A stretch of DNA of 64,000 nucleotides from Rhodanobacter denitrificans (GCA_017848855.1 JAFIHF010000038.1:1-64000), one strand, 5' to 3'; positions 1 to 12,591 are shown, numbered from the stretch's first letter. Notes: generated by a model not told the origin, from the letters alone. Numbers and translations: made by a program.

Positions 1-308
1 AAGCCCGGCCACGGCTCACGGACTTTCCGTCCATGGATGGACGGAAAGCGCCGCCGCGGGGTGTCGTTTCCTCTTGGTTACTTCTCCTTTGGACAAGCAA
101 AGGAGAAGTAACTCGGGCGCCGGCAGGCGCTCGAAACCGCTTTGTCGCTTGCGGCTCGAAACCGCTTTGAAACTTGCGTCAGCGCACGAGCAAGAGCCCC
201 TCTCCCCCAACCCCTCTCCCACAAGTGGGAGAGGGGAAAAACAGAAGAGCGTGAACGCATCCACGCCCGCGCTGCCAAGCGCCACCCCTCCCATGTGATC
301 ATGCCCGC
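1..308. repeat. Non-coding stretch filled with hairpin repeats
   Basis: No gene is visible here. The stretch carries three hairpins in a row: a near-perfect palindrome around 22-50 (CTTTCCGTCCAT with its complement), a 15-bp stem at about 76-111 (GTTACTTCTCCTTTG, 6-nt loop, complement), and a CCCTCTCCC/GGGAGAGGG element at about 201-236. The same order of modules recurs near 21160-21310, and related hairpins occur near 20740-20770, so this is one copy of a dispersed composite repeat. Small open frames across it are by-products of the repeat. Confidence 0.75.
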
Positions 309-1094
309 ATGAAAACCCTCGCCACCCTCGCGTTCGCCCTGCTCTGCGTCGCCGTCGCGCCCGCCCACGCCCGCGACGCCATCCCCGTCTACGGCTACCG
401 CGTGGTACACAGCTACCCCCACGACCCGCAGGCCTACACCGAAGGACTGTTCTACCTCGACGGCCATCTGTACGAGAGCACCGGCCAGGTGGGAGCCTCC
501 AGCGTGCGCAAGGTGGAGCTGCAGACCGGCAAGGTGCTGCAGCAATCGCCCACGCCGTGGCCGGACTACGGCGAAGGCATCGTGGCGTGGAAGGACAAAT
601 TGATCCAGCTCAGCTGGCGCAACCACGAGGGCTTCGTTTACGACCTCGCCACGCTGAAGCCGCAGGCGCGCTTCGCCTATCCCGGCGAAGGCTGGGCACT
701 GACCCGCGACGACACGCGCCTCTACATGAGCGACGGCACGCCCACCATCCGCATCCTCGATCCCGACACGCTGCAGCAGACCGGCAAGATCGAGGTCACC
801 GCCGACGGCCAGCCGCTGCAGAACATCAACGAGCTGGAATGGGTGAAGGGGCAGATCTGGGCGAACGTGTGGCTCACCACGCGCATCGCGCGGATCGATC
901 CCGCCAGCGGCAAGGTGGTGGGCTGGATCGAACTCGCCGGCCTCGTGCCGCCGGCGGACACGCTGGGCGATCCCGAAAACGACGTGCTCAACGGCATCGC
1001 TTACGACGCGCAGCACGACCGCCTGTTCGTCACCGGCAAGTGCTGGCCGAAGCTGTACGAGATCCGCTTGACCGGGCCGAAGCGCGGGCGCTGA
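309..1094 (+). CDS. Glutaminyl-peptide cyclotransferase, secreted
   Basis: Predicted glutaminyl cyclase of the plant/bacterial type, which turns N-terminal glutamine into pyroglutamate on exported peptides. The 261-residue protein begins with a cleavable signal peptide (KTLATLAFALLCVAVAPAHA, residues 2-21), so it should act in the periplasm. The mature part follows the five-bladed propeller family: an early HDPQAYTEGLFY segment (around residue 39), a central NELEW motif, and a late DPENDVLNGIAYD motif followed by FVTGKCWP near the C-terminus, all typical of this family. It stands alone and no operon partner is visible. The family assignment is firm; the substrate is not known from sequence. 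Confidence 0.9.
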   Translation: MKTLATLAFALLCVAVAPAHARDAIPVYGYRVVHSYPHDPQAYTEGLFYLDGHLYESTGQVGASSVRKVELQTGKVLQQSPTPWPDYGEGIVAWKDKLIQLSWRNHEGFVYDLATLKPQARFAYPGEGWALTRDDTRLYMSDGTPTIRILDPDTLQQTGKIEVTADGQPLQNINELEWVKGQIWANVWLTTRIARIDPASGKVVGWIELAGLVPPADTLGDPENDVLNGIAYDAQHDRLFVTGKCWPKLYEIRLTGPKRGR

Positions 1095-1106
1095 TCGCCG
1101 CGTTTT

Positions 1107-1630
1107 TCAACGCGGCAGCACGCCGATCGTGCGCAGCCACGCTTCGGCCAGATCGGGCCACCCGGTGATCGGCTGCGACGTGCGCCGCAGGCCGAACGCG
1201 TGGCCGCCGTGCGCGTAGATGTGCAGCTCCGCCGGCACGCGGGCCTTCGCCAGCGCGGCGTAGTAGACCAGCGACTGGTTCACGCCGTCCACGGTGTCGT
1301 CTTCCGCCTGCAGCAGGAAGGTGGGCGGCGTGTCGTGGGTGACCGGCACGTTCTTGCTTCAAGGTGTCGTCGTCTGTTCCTGCCCTGCGGCGCGTGCACC
1401 GTCAGCGTGGGGCGCGAGACGTTGCTCACCGCCAGCCAGGGCTTGCCGGCGATCGGGTGTTCCGTCCGCAGTTTTGCGGCCTCCGGCCCCTGCAGTGCCT
1501 GCGCATCGGGCGGCGTGCCCGGCCACAGCGGCAACTGCACCTGCCCGGCGACGGGCTGCCACACCTCGGCCTTCGCCTGCGCGCCGGCACAGGCGGCCAG
1601 CACGCACAGCATCGCGACCCACGCTTTCAT
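1107..1630 (-). pseudogene. Alpha/beta hydrolase (acetylxylan-esterase-like) with internal deletion
   Basis: The two ends of an esterase remain and the middle is gone. The 5' part starts at 1630 with a signal peptide (MKAWVAMLCVLAACAGAQA) and runs through PLWPGTPPDAQ to SRPTLTVHAPQG. The 3' part, 1107-1349 extended to about 1360, is in another frame and holds the family C-terminus: TPPTFLLQAEDDTVD with the catalytic Asp, then YAHGGHAFGLR with the catalytic His. A TGA lies directly upstream of the 3' fragment in its own frame, at about 1366-1368. About 120-140 residues containing the G-x-S-x-G nucleophile are missing. The product cannot be a working esterase. The breakpoint lies near 1355-1395. 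Confidence 0.8.
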
Positions 1631-1724
1631 GCGATCCCCTCGTCGACGAGCAAGGCGCTCATCCTGCGGTGCGCATCGGACCGGCAAAGGACGCTACCGT
1701 GGATTTTTCCGGGCAGCGCCGCGC

Positions 1725-2747
<1,023 letters not shown>

Positions 2748-2886
2748 TTAGCGCCGGGGAAGCGCGCACCCCGCGGTGCGGACCGTTTGCCGCAGCCCGC
2801 TGCATGAACCGCCAACATCCACACCACGTCGCGCATACGTCGATCGGCGCAGGCTGGCGATCGAAGCCGCCCGCGAGGAGTCGACC

Positions 2887-4512
2887 ATGAGCATGCCATC
2901 GTCCCAAGCATCATCGCGCCGCAACGTCCGCGCCGAGCACTTCTTCCCGGCCGGCACGCGTTATCTCGGCCCGCACCGCAGCGATGCGCCGCACGACGTC
3001 ACCGTGGTGCTGCGGCGGATGGGCCAGCGCCCCACTCCGGCCGCATGGCCGCAGGCGCCGCGCTGGCCACGCGGCGAGTTCGGCAAGCACTGCGGCGCCG
3101 ATCCGGCCGATATCGAACGCCTGCGCCGCCACGCGCGCAGCCACGGCTTGCAGGAGACCGGCTGCGATATGCATCGGCGCGTGCTGCATCTGCGCGGCAC
3201 GGTGACCGCGCTGCAACGCGCATTCGGCGTGCAACTGGGGCGTTACCGGGTGCCGGGGCAGCGCCGCTACGTGGTCGGCTGCACGCAGGCGCCGGTGCTG
3301 CCGCCCGATCTGGCGCCGGCGGTGATCGCGGTGCTGGGGCTGGACCGCCGCCCGGTGGCGAAGCCGCATTTCCGCAAGGCGCTCTCGTCGCCGAGCCAGA
3401 CCTACACGCCGCCGCAGGTGGGGCAGCTCTACAACTTCCCGCCGAACACCGACGGCAGCGGCCAGTGCGTGGCGCTGATCGAGCTGGGCGGCGGCTTCCG
3501 CAAGGCCGACCTCGCCGCCTACTTCGCCGCGCTGGGCATCTCGCCGGCGCCCACGGTGAGCTCGGTGTCGGTGGCCGGCGGCAAGAACCGCCCCGGCGGC
3601 GCGGCCGACGCGGAGGTGATGCTGGACATCGAGATGGTGGGCGCGCTGGCGCCGGGCGCGACGATCGCGGTGTACTTCGCGCCGAACACCGACCAGGGTT
3701 TCTACGAGGCGATCTCGCAGGCCGCGCACGACGCCACGCGCAAGCCGTCGGTGATCTCGATCAGCTGGGGCGGGCCGGAGGACAGCTGGAGCGCGTCCTC
3801 GCTCGCCGCGATGCAGACCGCGCTGGAAGACGCCGCCGCGCTCGGCGTCACGGTGACCTCGGCCGCGGGCGACAGCGGCTCCAGCGACGGCGAGAGCGAC
3901 GGCCAGCCGCACGTGGACTTCCCCGCGTCGAGCCCGTATGCGCTGGCCTGCGGCGGCACCACGCTGAGCTCCAGCGCCAGCACGATCACCAGCGAGGTGG
4001 TGTGGAACGAGACCGCCTCGAACGAAGGCGCCACCGGCGGCGGAGTCAGCGCCGACTACGCGCTGCCCACGTGGCAGCAGGGCGCGGGCGTGCCGCCGGC
4101 GCCGAACGGCTACGCCGGCCGCGGCGTGCCCGACGTGGCCGGCGACGCCGATCCGCTCACCGGCTACCAGGTGCGTGTGGATGGAGCGGACGAGGTGATC
4201 GGCGGCACCAGCGCGGTGGCGCCGCTGTGGGCGGCGCTGCTGGCGCGCTGCAACCAGTCGCTGGGGCGCGCGGTGGGCGACGTGCACGCCGCGCTGTACG
4301 GCTTCGGCGAATCCGCCTTCCGCGACATCACCCAGGGCGACAACGGCGCCTACGCCGCGGGCAGCGGCTGGGACGCCTGCACCGGGCTGGGCAGCCCGAA
4401 CGGCCAAGCGCTGCTCGCCGCTCTGGCGGCGCAGAGCCCGCCCGCGGCCGGCTCGCCATCGCCGGGCCCGGGCAAGCACAAGCATCACCACCCCAAGCAC
4501 GGACACGCCTGA
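2887..4512 (+). CDS. Sedolisin / kumamolisin family S53 serine-carboxyl peptidase
   Basis: Acid-type endopeptidase with an activation pro-domain. The ATG at 2887 follows GAGGAG by 6 nt and is preferred to an upstream start. Of 541 residues, about 1-170 form the pro-kumamolisin region; the catalytic domain follows. The triad is visible: E243 and D247 in AEVMLDIEM, S442 in GGTSAVAPLW; the oxyanion D329 sits in AAGDSGSSDG. The calcium site is in FRDITQGDNG near the end. The last 20 residues are rich in Pro, Gly, Lys and His (KHKHHHPKHGHA) and are not part of the fold. No signal peptide is seen, which is odd for this usually secreted family; export by another route or a missed N-terminus is possible. 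Confidence 0.9.
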   Translation: MSMPSSQASSRRNVRAEHFFPAGTRYLGPHRSDAPHDVTVVLRRMGQRPTPAAWPQAPRWPRGEFGKHCGADPADIERLRRHARSHGLQETGCDMHRRVLHLRGTVTALQRAFGVQLGRYRVPGQRRYVVGCTQAPVLPPDLAPAVIAVLGLDRRPVAKPHFRKALSSPSQTYTPPQVGQLYNFPPNTDGSGQCVALIELGGGFRKADLAAYFAALGISPAPTVSSVSVAGGKNRPGGAADAEVMLDIEMVGALAPGATIAVYFAPNTDQGFYEAISQAAHDATRKPSVISISWGGPEDSWSASSLAAMQTALEDAAALGVTVTSAAGDSGSSDGESDGQPHVDFPASSPYALACGGTTLSSSASTITSEVVWNETASNEGATGGGVSADYALPTWQQGAGVPPAPNGYAGRGVPDVAGDADPLTGYQVRVDGADEVIGGTSAVAPLWAALLARCNQSLGRAVGDVHAALYGFGESAFRDITQGDNGAYAAGSGWDACTGLGSPNGQALLAALAAQSPPAAGSPSPGPGKHKHHHPKHGHA

Positions 4513-4607
4513 TCCGCCATCCGCGTTCCATACGTATGCACACAGTGGACGGACACCGGCATGTCGAGGCACGCTAAGGCCCTTGTGCACTGCCACAGGC
4601 TGTCCCG

Positions 4608-5624
4608 ATGTCCGACGGTAACACCTCCACCCTGCTCGCCGACCTGGGCGGCACCAACGTGCGCTTCGCGCTGGCCGGCGACACCGTCGCCGCGCCGCTG
4701 CGCCTGGACAGCGTGCGCCGCTACCGGGTCAAGGACTTCGCCTCGCTCGCCGACGCCGCGCAGCAGTATTTCGCCGACACCGGCGAGCGCGCGCAGCACG
4801 CCGTGATCGCCGCCGCGGGACGCATCGCCGAGGGCGAAACGGTGAAGGTCACCAACAACCCCTGGGCGATCGTGGCGCACGTGCTGCAAGCCAAACTGGG
4901 CATGGCCTCGGTGCGGCTGGTCAACGACTTCGCCGCGCAGAGCATGGCGGTGCCGCTGCTGGCCGCCGACGCGCTGGTCCCGGTGGGCGCGCTGGGCGCG
5001 CCCGCGCTGCACCAGCCGCGCGCGCAGACCTTCGTGGTGATGGGCCCGGGCACCGGCCTGGGCGTGGCCGGCCTGTTGTGGCGCGACGGCCAGTGGATCG
5101 TGCTGGAAACCGAGGGCGGCCACGCCGGCTTCGCCGCGCACACCACGGAGGACGTGGAGATCCTGCACCGGCTCAACGCGCGCTTCGGCCGCGTTTCCAA
5201 CGAGCGCATGATCTGCGGCAACGGCCTGGTGAACCTCTACCTCGCGCTCGCCGACATCGCCGACCAGCCGGCCGAGGAGTACACGCCCGAGGACATCACC
5301 GCGCGCGCCGAAAACGGCAGCGACCCCTTGTGCGTGCGCACGGTGGAGACGCTGGCCGGCATCTTCGGCAGCGTGGCCGGCGACCTGGTGCTGACCCTGG
5401 GCGGCTGGGACGGCGTCTACCTCACCGGCGGCGTGCTGCCGTTCCTGCTGCCGTGGCTGCACCACGGCGGCTTCCGCGAGCGCTTCGAGGCCAAGGGCCG
5501 TTTCCGCGAGACGATGGAACGCGTGCCCACGCTGGCGATCGTGCATCCGGAACCCGGCCTGCTGGGCGCCGCGGCGATCGCGCTGCGCGCCATGGGGCGC
5601 AGTCTTGTTTGCGATCATCCCTGA
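4608..5624 (+). CDS. glk: Glucokinase, bacterial Glk (ROK-unrelated) type
   Basis: ATP-dependent phosphorylation of glucose to glucose 6-phosphate in the cytoplasm. The 338-residue product shows the phosphate-1 loop LADLGGTNVRFAL at residues 9-21, VNDFAAQ with the catalytic Asp region near residue 105, MGPGTGLGVA near 145, and the sugar-binding ETEGGHAGF near 167. The last residues (LVCDHP) and the stop codon do not belong to the family: they come from the first unit of the 66-bp repeat that starts at 5611, so the repeat has trimmed or replaced the native C-terminus without harming the core fold. Confidence 0.94.
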   Translation: MSDGNTSTLLADLGGTNVRFALAGDTVAAPLRLDSVRRYRVKDFASLADAAQQYFADTGERAQHAVIAAAGRIAEGETVKVTNNPWAIVAHVLQAKLGMASVRLVNDFAAQSMAVPLLAADALVPVGALGAPALHQPRAQTFVVMGPGTGLGVAGLLWRDGQWIVLETEGGHAGFAAHTTEDVEILHRLNARFGRVSNERMICGNGLVNLYLALADIADQPAEEYTPEDITARAENGSDPLCVRTVETLAGIFGSVAGDLVLTLGGWDGVYLTGGVLPFLLPWLHHGGFRERFEAKGRFRETMERVPTLAIVHPEPGLLGAAAIALRAMGRSLVCDHP

Positions 5625-5808
5625 TCGCAAGAATCAAACGGGCGGCCATCGTTGGCCGCACTCTTCAGAGACCCTTGCGATCATCCCTGATCGCTGGAAT
5701 CAAACGGGCGGCCATCCCTGGCCGCACTCTTCAAAGACCCTTGCGATCATCCCTGATCGCTAGAATCAAACGGGCGGCCATCCTTGGCCGCACTCTTCAA
5801 TAAAACGC
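5611..5808 (+). repeat. Three tandem 66-bp units, each with two hairpins
   Basis: Units begin at 5611, 5677 and 5743 and differ at only a few positions. Each contains two stem-loops that share the loop TCCC: GCGATCA-TCCC-TGATCGC and GCGGCCA-TC(C/G)(C/T)-TGGCCGC. The first unit supplies the end and stop codon of glk; the third ends about 30 bp before the HAD phosphatase gene. A diverged copy lies at 40600-40705. There are no spacers, so this is not a CRISPR array. A transcription-attenuating role between glk and the next gene is possible. Confidence 0.9.
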
Positions 5809-5839
5809 CTGCCCGTACCGACTCAGCCACGGACCCGTC

Positions 5840-6523
5840 ATGCCACGCCGCGACACCGCCTTCCTGTTCGACCTCGACGGTACGCTCGTCGACAGCGTCT
5901 ACCAGCACGTGCTGGCGTGGAAGGAGGCGCTGGATTCCGAGGGCATCGACCTCTCGGTGTGGCGCATCCACCGCCGCATCGGCATGAGCGGTGGCCTGTT
6001 CACGAACATGCTGCTGCGCGAAACCGGGCAGGCGATCGGCGAGGAACGCCGCCAGCGCCTGTACGACGCGCACGCCGCCGCGTTCAATCGCCAGCACGCG
6101 CAGGGCGCGGTGAAGCCGCTGCCCGGCGCGCGCGAACTGCTGGCCCACCTCAGCGCGCAGGAGATCCCCTGGGCGATCGCCACCAGCGGCCAGCTGCGCA
6201 CCGCGATCCACAACCTCGAGGCGCTGGGCGTCGATCCGGCCAAGGTGCCGGTGGTGACCCGCGACCAGGTACGCCACGCCAAGCCCGACCCCGACCTGTT
6301 CCTCGCCGCCGCCGCGCGGCTGGGCGTGGACATCCACCAGTCGATGGTGGTCGGCGACAGCGTGTGGGACATGCTCGCCGCGCAGCGCGCCCGCGCGCTC
6401 GGCGTGGGCCTGCTCAGCGGCGGCTACGGCGAGGACGAGCTCAACCGCGCCGGCGCGTTCCGCGTGTACGAGGATCCCGCCGACATGCTGAAGCGCATCG
6501 ACGAGGTGGCGGCGCGCAGTTGA
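5840..6523 (+). CDS. HAD-superfamily sugar-phosphate phosphatase (phosphoglycolate phosphatase-like)
   Basis: Small cytoplasmic HAD hydrolase of 227 residues with a helical cap (subfamily IA). Motif I is FLFDLDGTLVDS (residues 9-20, nucleophile D11 by position in DLDGT), motif II the Ser/Thr in IATSGQL near residue 115, motif III the Lys in HAKPDPDLF near residue 150, and motif IV VVGDSVWDM near residue 175. It lies behind glk and its repeats on the same strand, which would fit release of accumulated sugar phosphates, but the true substrate cannot be read from the sequence. Confidence 0.88.
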   Translation: MPRRDTAFLFDLDGTLVDSVYQHVLAWKEALDSEGIDLSVWRIHRRIGMSGGLFTNMLLRETGQAIGEERRQRLYDAHAAAFNRQHAQGAVKPLPGARELLAHLSAQEIPWAIATSGQLRTAIHNLEALGVDPAKVPVVTRDQVRHAKPDPDLFLAAAARLGVDIHQSMVVGDSVWDMLAAQRARALGVGLLSGGYGEDELNRAGAFRVYEDPADMLKRIDEVAARS

Positions 6524-6529
6524 GCGCCT

Positions 6530-6690
6530 TGCTCCCCTCTCCCTTCGGACGCGAAGAAGGGCCATGGATGGCCCTGATTTGATGAGCGAGGAAGAGGGGT
6601 TGGGGGAGAGGGTTCGGTATCGCCGCAGCGCCTCGCTTCGCCCGTACCCTCACCCGGCTGCCGCCACCCTCTCCCGAGGGGAGAGGGATT
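6530..6690. repeat. Degenerate CCTCTCCC/GGGAGAGG palindromic repeat
   Basis: The gap between the HAD gene and the ABC exporter holds several CCCCTCTCCC and GGGGAGAGGG arms in both orientations, plus a short GGGCCATGGATGGCCC palindrome near 6558 that resembles one hairpin of the 66-bp repeat. It belongs to the same family as the elements at 201-236, 20636-20675, 32755-32779 and 63423-63455. Confidence 0.65.
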
Positions 6691-6719
6691 CACTCAGGAA
6701 CACCAGGAAATCTCCGCCC

Positions 6720-8483
6720 ATGTCCATCCTGCGACTCTATGTGCGCGTGCTCGCCCTGCTCGCTCCCGAGCGCAGGCTGGCGATCGCGCTGACGCTGGCC
6801 AACCTCGCGCTGGCCGGCGTGTACTTCGTGGAGCCTGTGCTGTTCGGCCGCGTGGTGGATGCGCTCGCCGCCACGCCTGCCGGCGATGCGCCGAGGCTGA
6901 TCGCGCTGTGGGCGCTGGTCGGTTTCGGCGGCGTGGTGGCGGCGGTGTGGGCCTCGCTGCACGCGGACCGCCTCGCGCACCGGCGCCGGCTGGCCGCCAT
7001 CGCGGCGTTCTTCGAGCATGCCGCCGCGCTGCCGCTGGCCTTCCACGGCGAATACCACACCGGCCGCCTCGCCCGCATCATGAACAACGGCGTCGGCAAC
7101 CTGTTCAACCTGTGGCTGAGCTTCTTCCGCGAACACCTCACCACCTTGCTGGCGATCCTGGTGATGGTGCCGGTGGCGCTGTCGATGAACTGGAAGCTGG
7201 CGCTGCTGATGATCGCGCTGATGCTCGTGTTCGCGATCTCCAACGCGGTCACGGTGCGGCGCACGCATGCGGCGCAGGGCGAGGTGGAGGAGCTGCACCA
7301 CGAAATCGCCACGCGCGCCGGCGACGTGTTCGGCAACGTCGGCGTGGTGCAGAGCTTCACCCGGCTCCGCAACGAAACCGCCGCGCTGAAGGCGATGATG
7401 GCGCGGGTGCTGGCCGCGCAGTATCCGGTGCTGCGCGGCTGGGCGATCCTGTCGGTGCTGAACCGCGCGGCGAGCACGCTGACCATCGTGGCGATCTTCG
7501 CGCTCGGCGCCGCGCTGCACGCCCGCGGCGAGATCACGGTGGGCGGCATCGTCAGCTTCGTCGGCTTCGCGATGATGCTGATCGGCCGGCTGGAGCAGTT
7601 CGCCAGCTTCCTCTCCGGCCTGTTCTTCCAGACCCAGTCGCTGCGGGATTTCTTCGCCGTGCTGGACGCGCGCCCGAGCATCGTCGACGCGCCCGCAGCG
7701 GCCGCGCTGCCGCGCGTGCGCGGCGAGGTGGTGTTCGACCGGGTCAGCTTCGGCTACGACCCGGTGCAGCCGGCATTGCACGAGCTGAGCTTCCGCGCCG
7801 CGCCGGGCGACACCATCGCGCTGGTCGGCCCCACCGGCGCGGGCAAGAGCACCGCGCTCAGCCTGCTGTACCGCGCCTACGACCCGTCCGGCGGCACGAT
7901 CACCATCGACGGCTACGACATCCGCAGCGTCACGCTCGATTCGCTGCGGCAGAACATCGGCGTGGTGTTCCAGGACCCGGGCATGTTCTACCGCTCCATC
8001 CTCGACAACCTGCGCGTGGGCAAGCCGGACGCCGACCTCGCGGACATCGAGAAGGCCGTCGCCGCCGCCGAGGCCGCCGCCTTCATCGCGCGCAAACCGG
8101 AAGGGCTGGAAACCCTGGTCGCCGAACGTGGCCGCTCGCTCTCCGGCGGCGAACGCCAGCGCCTCGCGATCGCCCGCGCGATGCTGAAGGATGCACCCAT
8201 CCTGGTGCTGGACGAAGCCACCAGCGCGCTGGACAACGCCACCGAGGCGCGCATCCAGCGCGCGCTCGACGCGCTCACCCGCGGCCGCACCACCTTCGTG
8301 ATCGCGCACCGCCTCTCCACCGTGCGCAACGCCGACCTGATCCTCGTGCTGGACCAGGGCCGCTTGGTGGAACAAGGCCGCTTCGACGAACTGATCCGCC
8401 GGGGCGGCCTGTTCGCGCAGCTGGCCGAGGACGGCAAGTTCGCGCCGGATGCGGAAGAACCCGTTACTGCCGAAGCGGGCTGA
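6720..8483 (+). CDS. ndvA: NdvA/ChvA-type glucan ABC exporter (fused permease-ATPase)
   Basis: Fused ABC half-transporter of 587 residues, the same length as rhizobial NdvA/ChvA, which export cyclic beta-1,2-glucan. The six-helix permease domain spans residues about 1-310 and matches NdvA from the first residues (RLYVRVLALL, then FVEPVLFGRVVDAL). The ATPase shows Walker A GPTGAGKST near residue 372, the signature LSGGERQRLAIARAM near 475, Walker B ILVLDEATSALD and the H-loop IAHRLSTVR. It should work as an inner-membrane dimer. No glucan synthase (NdvB) is in the window, so the exported glucan is inferred, and an MsbA-like lipid role cannot be excluded. The ATG at 6720 is chosen because it restores the family N-terminus. 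Confidence 0.82.
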   Translation: MSILRLYVRVLALLAPERRLAIALTLANLALAGVYFVEPVLFGRVVDALAATPAGDAPRLIALWALVGFGGVVAAVWASLHADRLAHRRRLAAIAAFFEHAAALPLAFHGEYHTGRLARIMNNGVGNLFNLWLSFFREHLTTLLAILVMVPVALSMNWKLALLMIALMLVFAISNAVTVRRTHAAQGEVEELHHEIATRAGDVFGNVGVVQSFTRLRNETAALKAMMARVLAAQYPVLRGWAILSVLNRAASTLTIVAIFALGAALHARGEITVGGIVSFVGFAMMLIGRLEQFASFLSGLFFQTQSLRDFFAVLDARPSIVDAPAAAALPRVRGEVVFDRVSFGYDPVQPALHELSFRAAPGDTIALVGPTGAGKSTALSLLYRAYDPSGGTITIDGYDIRSVTLDSLRQNIGVVFQDPGMFYRSILDNLRVGKPDADLADIEKAVAAAEAAAFIARKPEGLETLVAERGRSLSGGERQRLAIARAMLKDAPILVLDEATSALDNATEARIQRALDALTRGRTTFVIAHRLSTVRNADLILVLDQGRLVEQGRFDELIRRGGLFAQLAEDGKFAPDAEEPVTAEAG

Positions 8484-8537
8484 CTGGCCGCTGCCTGCGC
8501 GACGCCCGGCTGCGGGCGGCAGCGCGGGCCTACGCGG

Positions 8538-9029
8538 TCATCGCTTGCCCAGCGGGAGGTACAAGGTCAGCGCCGCAGTCGTGGTTTCGCGAAACCCGTG
8601 CGCGCGGTAGAACGCCGCCGCTCGCGCATCGAGCGCATCCACCACCAGCAGCCGCGCGCCAAGCTGCTCGCGCAATCGCAGGCTGCTGTTCACGGCATGG
8701 CCCAGCAGCAGGCTGCCGTATCCGTGGCCCTGTTCCGCCAGCGCCACGGCCAAGCGCGCCATGCGCACGGCCGGCACCGGGTAGTGCGGCAGGCGTTTGC
8801 GGTCGCTTGCCTGCAGCTCGACCAGATTCACCTGGGCCGCGGCAAGGCTGCAGTAGCCGAGGATGCGGGCGGCATCGGCTTCCTCGATCAACACATGCGT
8901 GGTGGCGATGCCGTCGCGCTGGTGCTGGCCGGCCTGCTCGCGCAGATAGCGGTTCAGCGTGGGCTCCCCGCAGTCGAAACCGGCCCGGTCGTGCCGGGCC
9001 GGATCGAGCCGCGCGATGCGCAAGCCCAC
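8538..9029 (-). CDS. GNAT-family toxin of a type II toxin-antitoxin pair (TacT/AtaT-like)
   Basis: A 163-residue N-acetyltransferase. GNAT toxins of this kind acetylate the amino acid of charged tRNAs and stop translation. The acetyl-CoA pyrophosphate loop reads EQGHGYGSLLL (residues about 92-102) and the C-terminal YRAHGFRE supplies the usual catalytic tyrosine. It starts with GTG at 9029, one base beyond the stop codon of the antitoxin gene, so the two are translationally linked. The pairing with a DUF1778 protein is the classic arrangement; target tRNA is unknown. Confidence 0.85.
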   Translation of the reverse strand: MGLRIARLDPARHDRAGFDCGEPTLNRYLREQAGQHQRDGIATTHVLIEEADAARILGYCSLAAAQVNLVELQASDRKRLPHYPVPAVRMARLAVALAEQGHGYGSLLLGHAVNSSLRLREQLGARLLVVDALDARAAAFYRAHGFRETTTAALTLYLPLGKR

Positions 9030-9030
9030 G

Positions 9031-9297
9031 TCAGCCGATCAACTTGGCGGCGTCGGCCATCGCCTTCTTCAGCCGTGCATTGGGCTTGAAAGGCTTGTCC
9101 AGCGCGGCAAGGAAGCGGCGCGATTCGGCGGGCGAAAGCATGACGGCAAGCTCTGCCGCCATCACACTCTCGGCTTCCCGCAGCACGGCATCGCGCACGA
9201 ACGCCGACACCGGCACGCCGCGCAAATCGGCGGCCCGGTGGATACGGGCCTTGTCGGTGGCGTTGAGGCGCAAATCCAGGCGGGCTGCGGCGGTCAT
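9031..9297 (-). CDS. DUF1778-family (TacA-like) antitoxin
   Basis: An 88-residue ribbon-helix-helix antitoxin. The N-terminal strand and helices (ARLDLRLNATDKARIHRAAD, then PVSAFVRDAVL) bind DNA, and the C-terminal part (FLAALDKPFKPNARLKKAM) is the toxin-neutralising tail. The ATG at 9297 follows GGAGAAC and is preferred over longer frames. It precedes the GNAT toxin in the operon, as expected for autoregulated pairs, and an inverted repeat in its promoter is a likely operator. Confidence 0.88.
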   Translation of the reverse strand: MTAAARLDLRLNATDKARIHRAADLRGVPVSAFVRDAVLREAESVMAAELAVMLSPAESRRFLAALDKPFKPNARLKKAMADAAKLIG

Positions 9298-9310
9298 GGC
9301 GTTCTCCTGT

Positions 9311-9331
9311 TGTACGGAATTGTACCGTACA
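9311..9331 (-). promoter_or_regulatory. Probable operator of the toxin-antitoxin operon
   Basis: TGTACGG and its complement CCGTACA flank a 7-bp AT-rich centre, 14-34 bp upstream of the antitoxin start. Ribbon-helix-helix antitoxins of the DUF1778 family repress their own promoters through such palindromes. This is a pattern match plus position. Confidence 0.6.
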
Positions 9332-9496
9332 TGTTCGCGAGGCCGCAAAAGCCGGCCGTCGACCATGCCTTGCGACGGCGACCACGGCGCTGCAGCCGTC
9401 CATTCCGAACCTGCCGAACGCCCGGCCAACGACGCGCACCAAGCGCGCGTCAGCCAGCACGCATCGGGATTTCGGTGGCCCTGGCGGCGATCTTCC

Positions 9497-12520
<3,024 letters not shown>

Positions 12521-12568
12521 GCGCCCCGTGGCGACGACCAAAGGGACGAGCTTAGCAGGCGGATCGGG

Positions 12569-12591
12569 GTAGGAGCGCACCCTGTGCGCGA
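12569..12591 (+). repeat. Single REP unit (family A)
   Basis: One copy of the GTAGGAGCGCACCC...GTGCGCGA sequence, just upstream of the SNF2 gene. The paired forms of the same unit lie at 15720-15797 and 41727-41802. The adjoining 12592-12680 is a low-complexity stretch rich in GAGTGA-like motifs in both orientations, with no gene. Confidence 0.75.

Noticed and set aside
5611-5808. Possible CRISPR array
   Set aside because: Units are contiguous, 66 bp, without unique spacers, and no cas gene is near.
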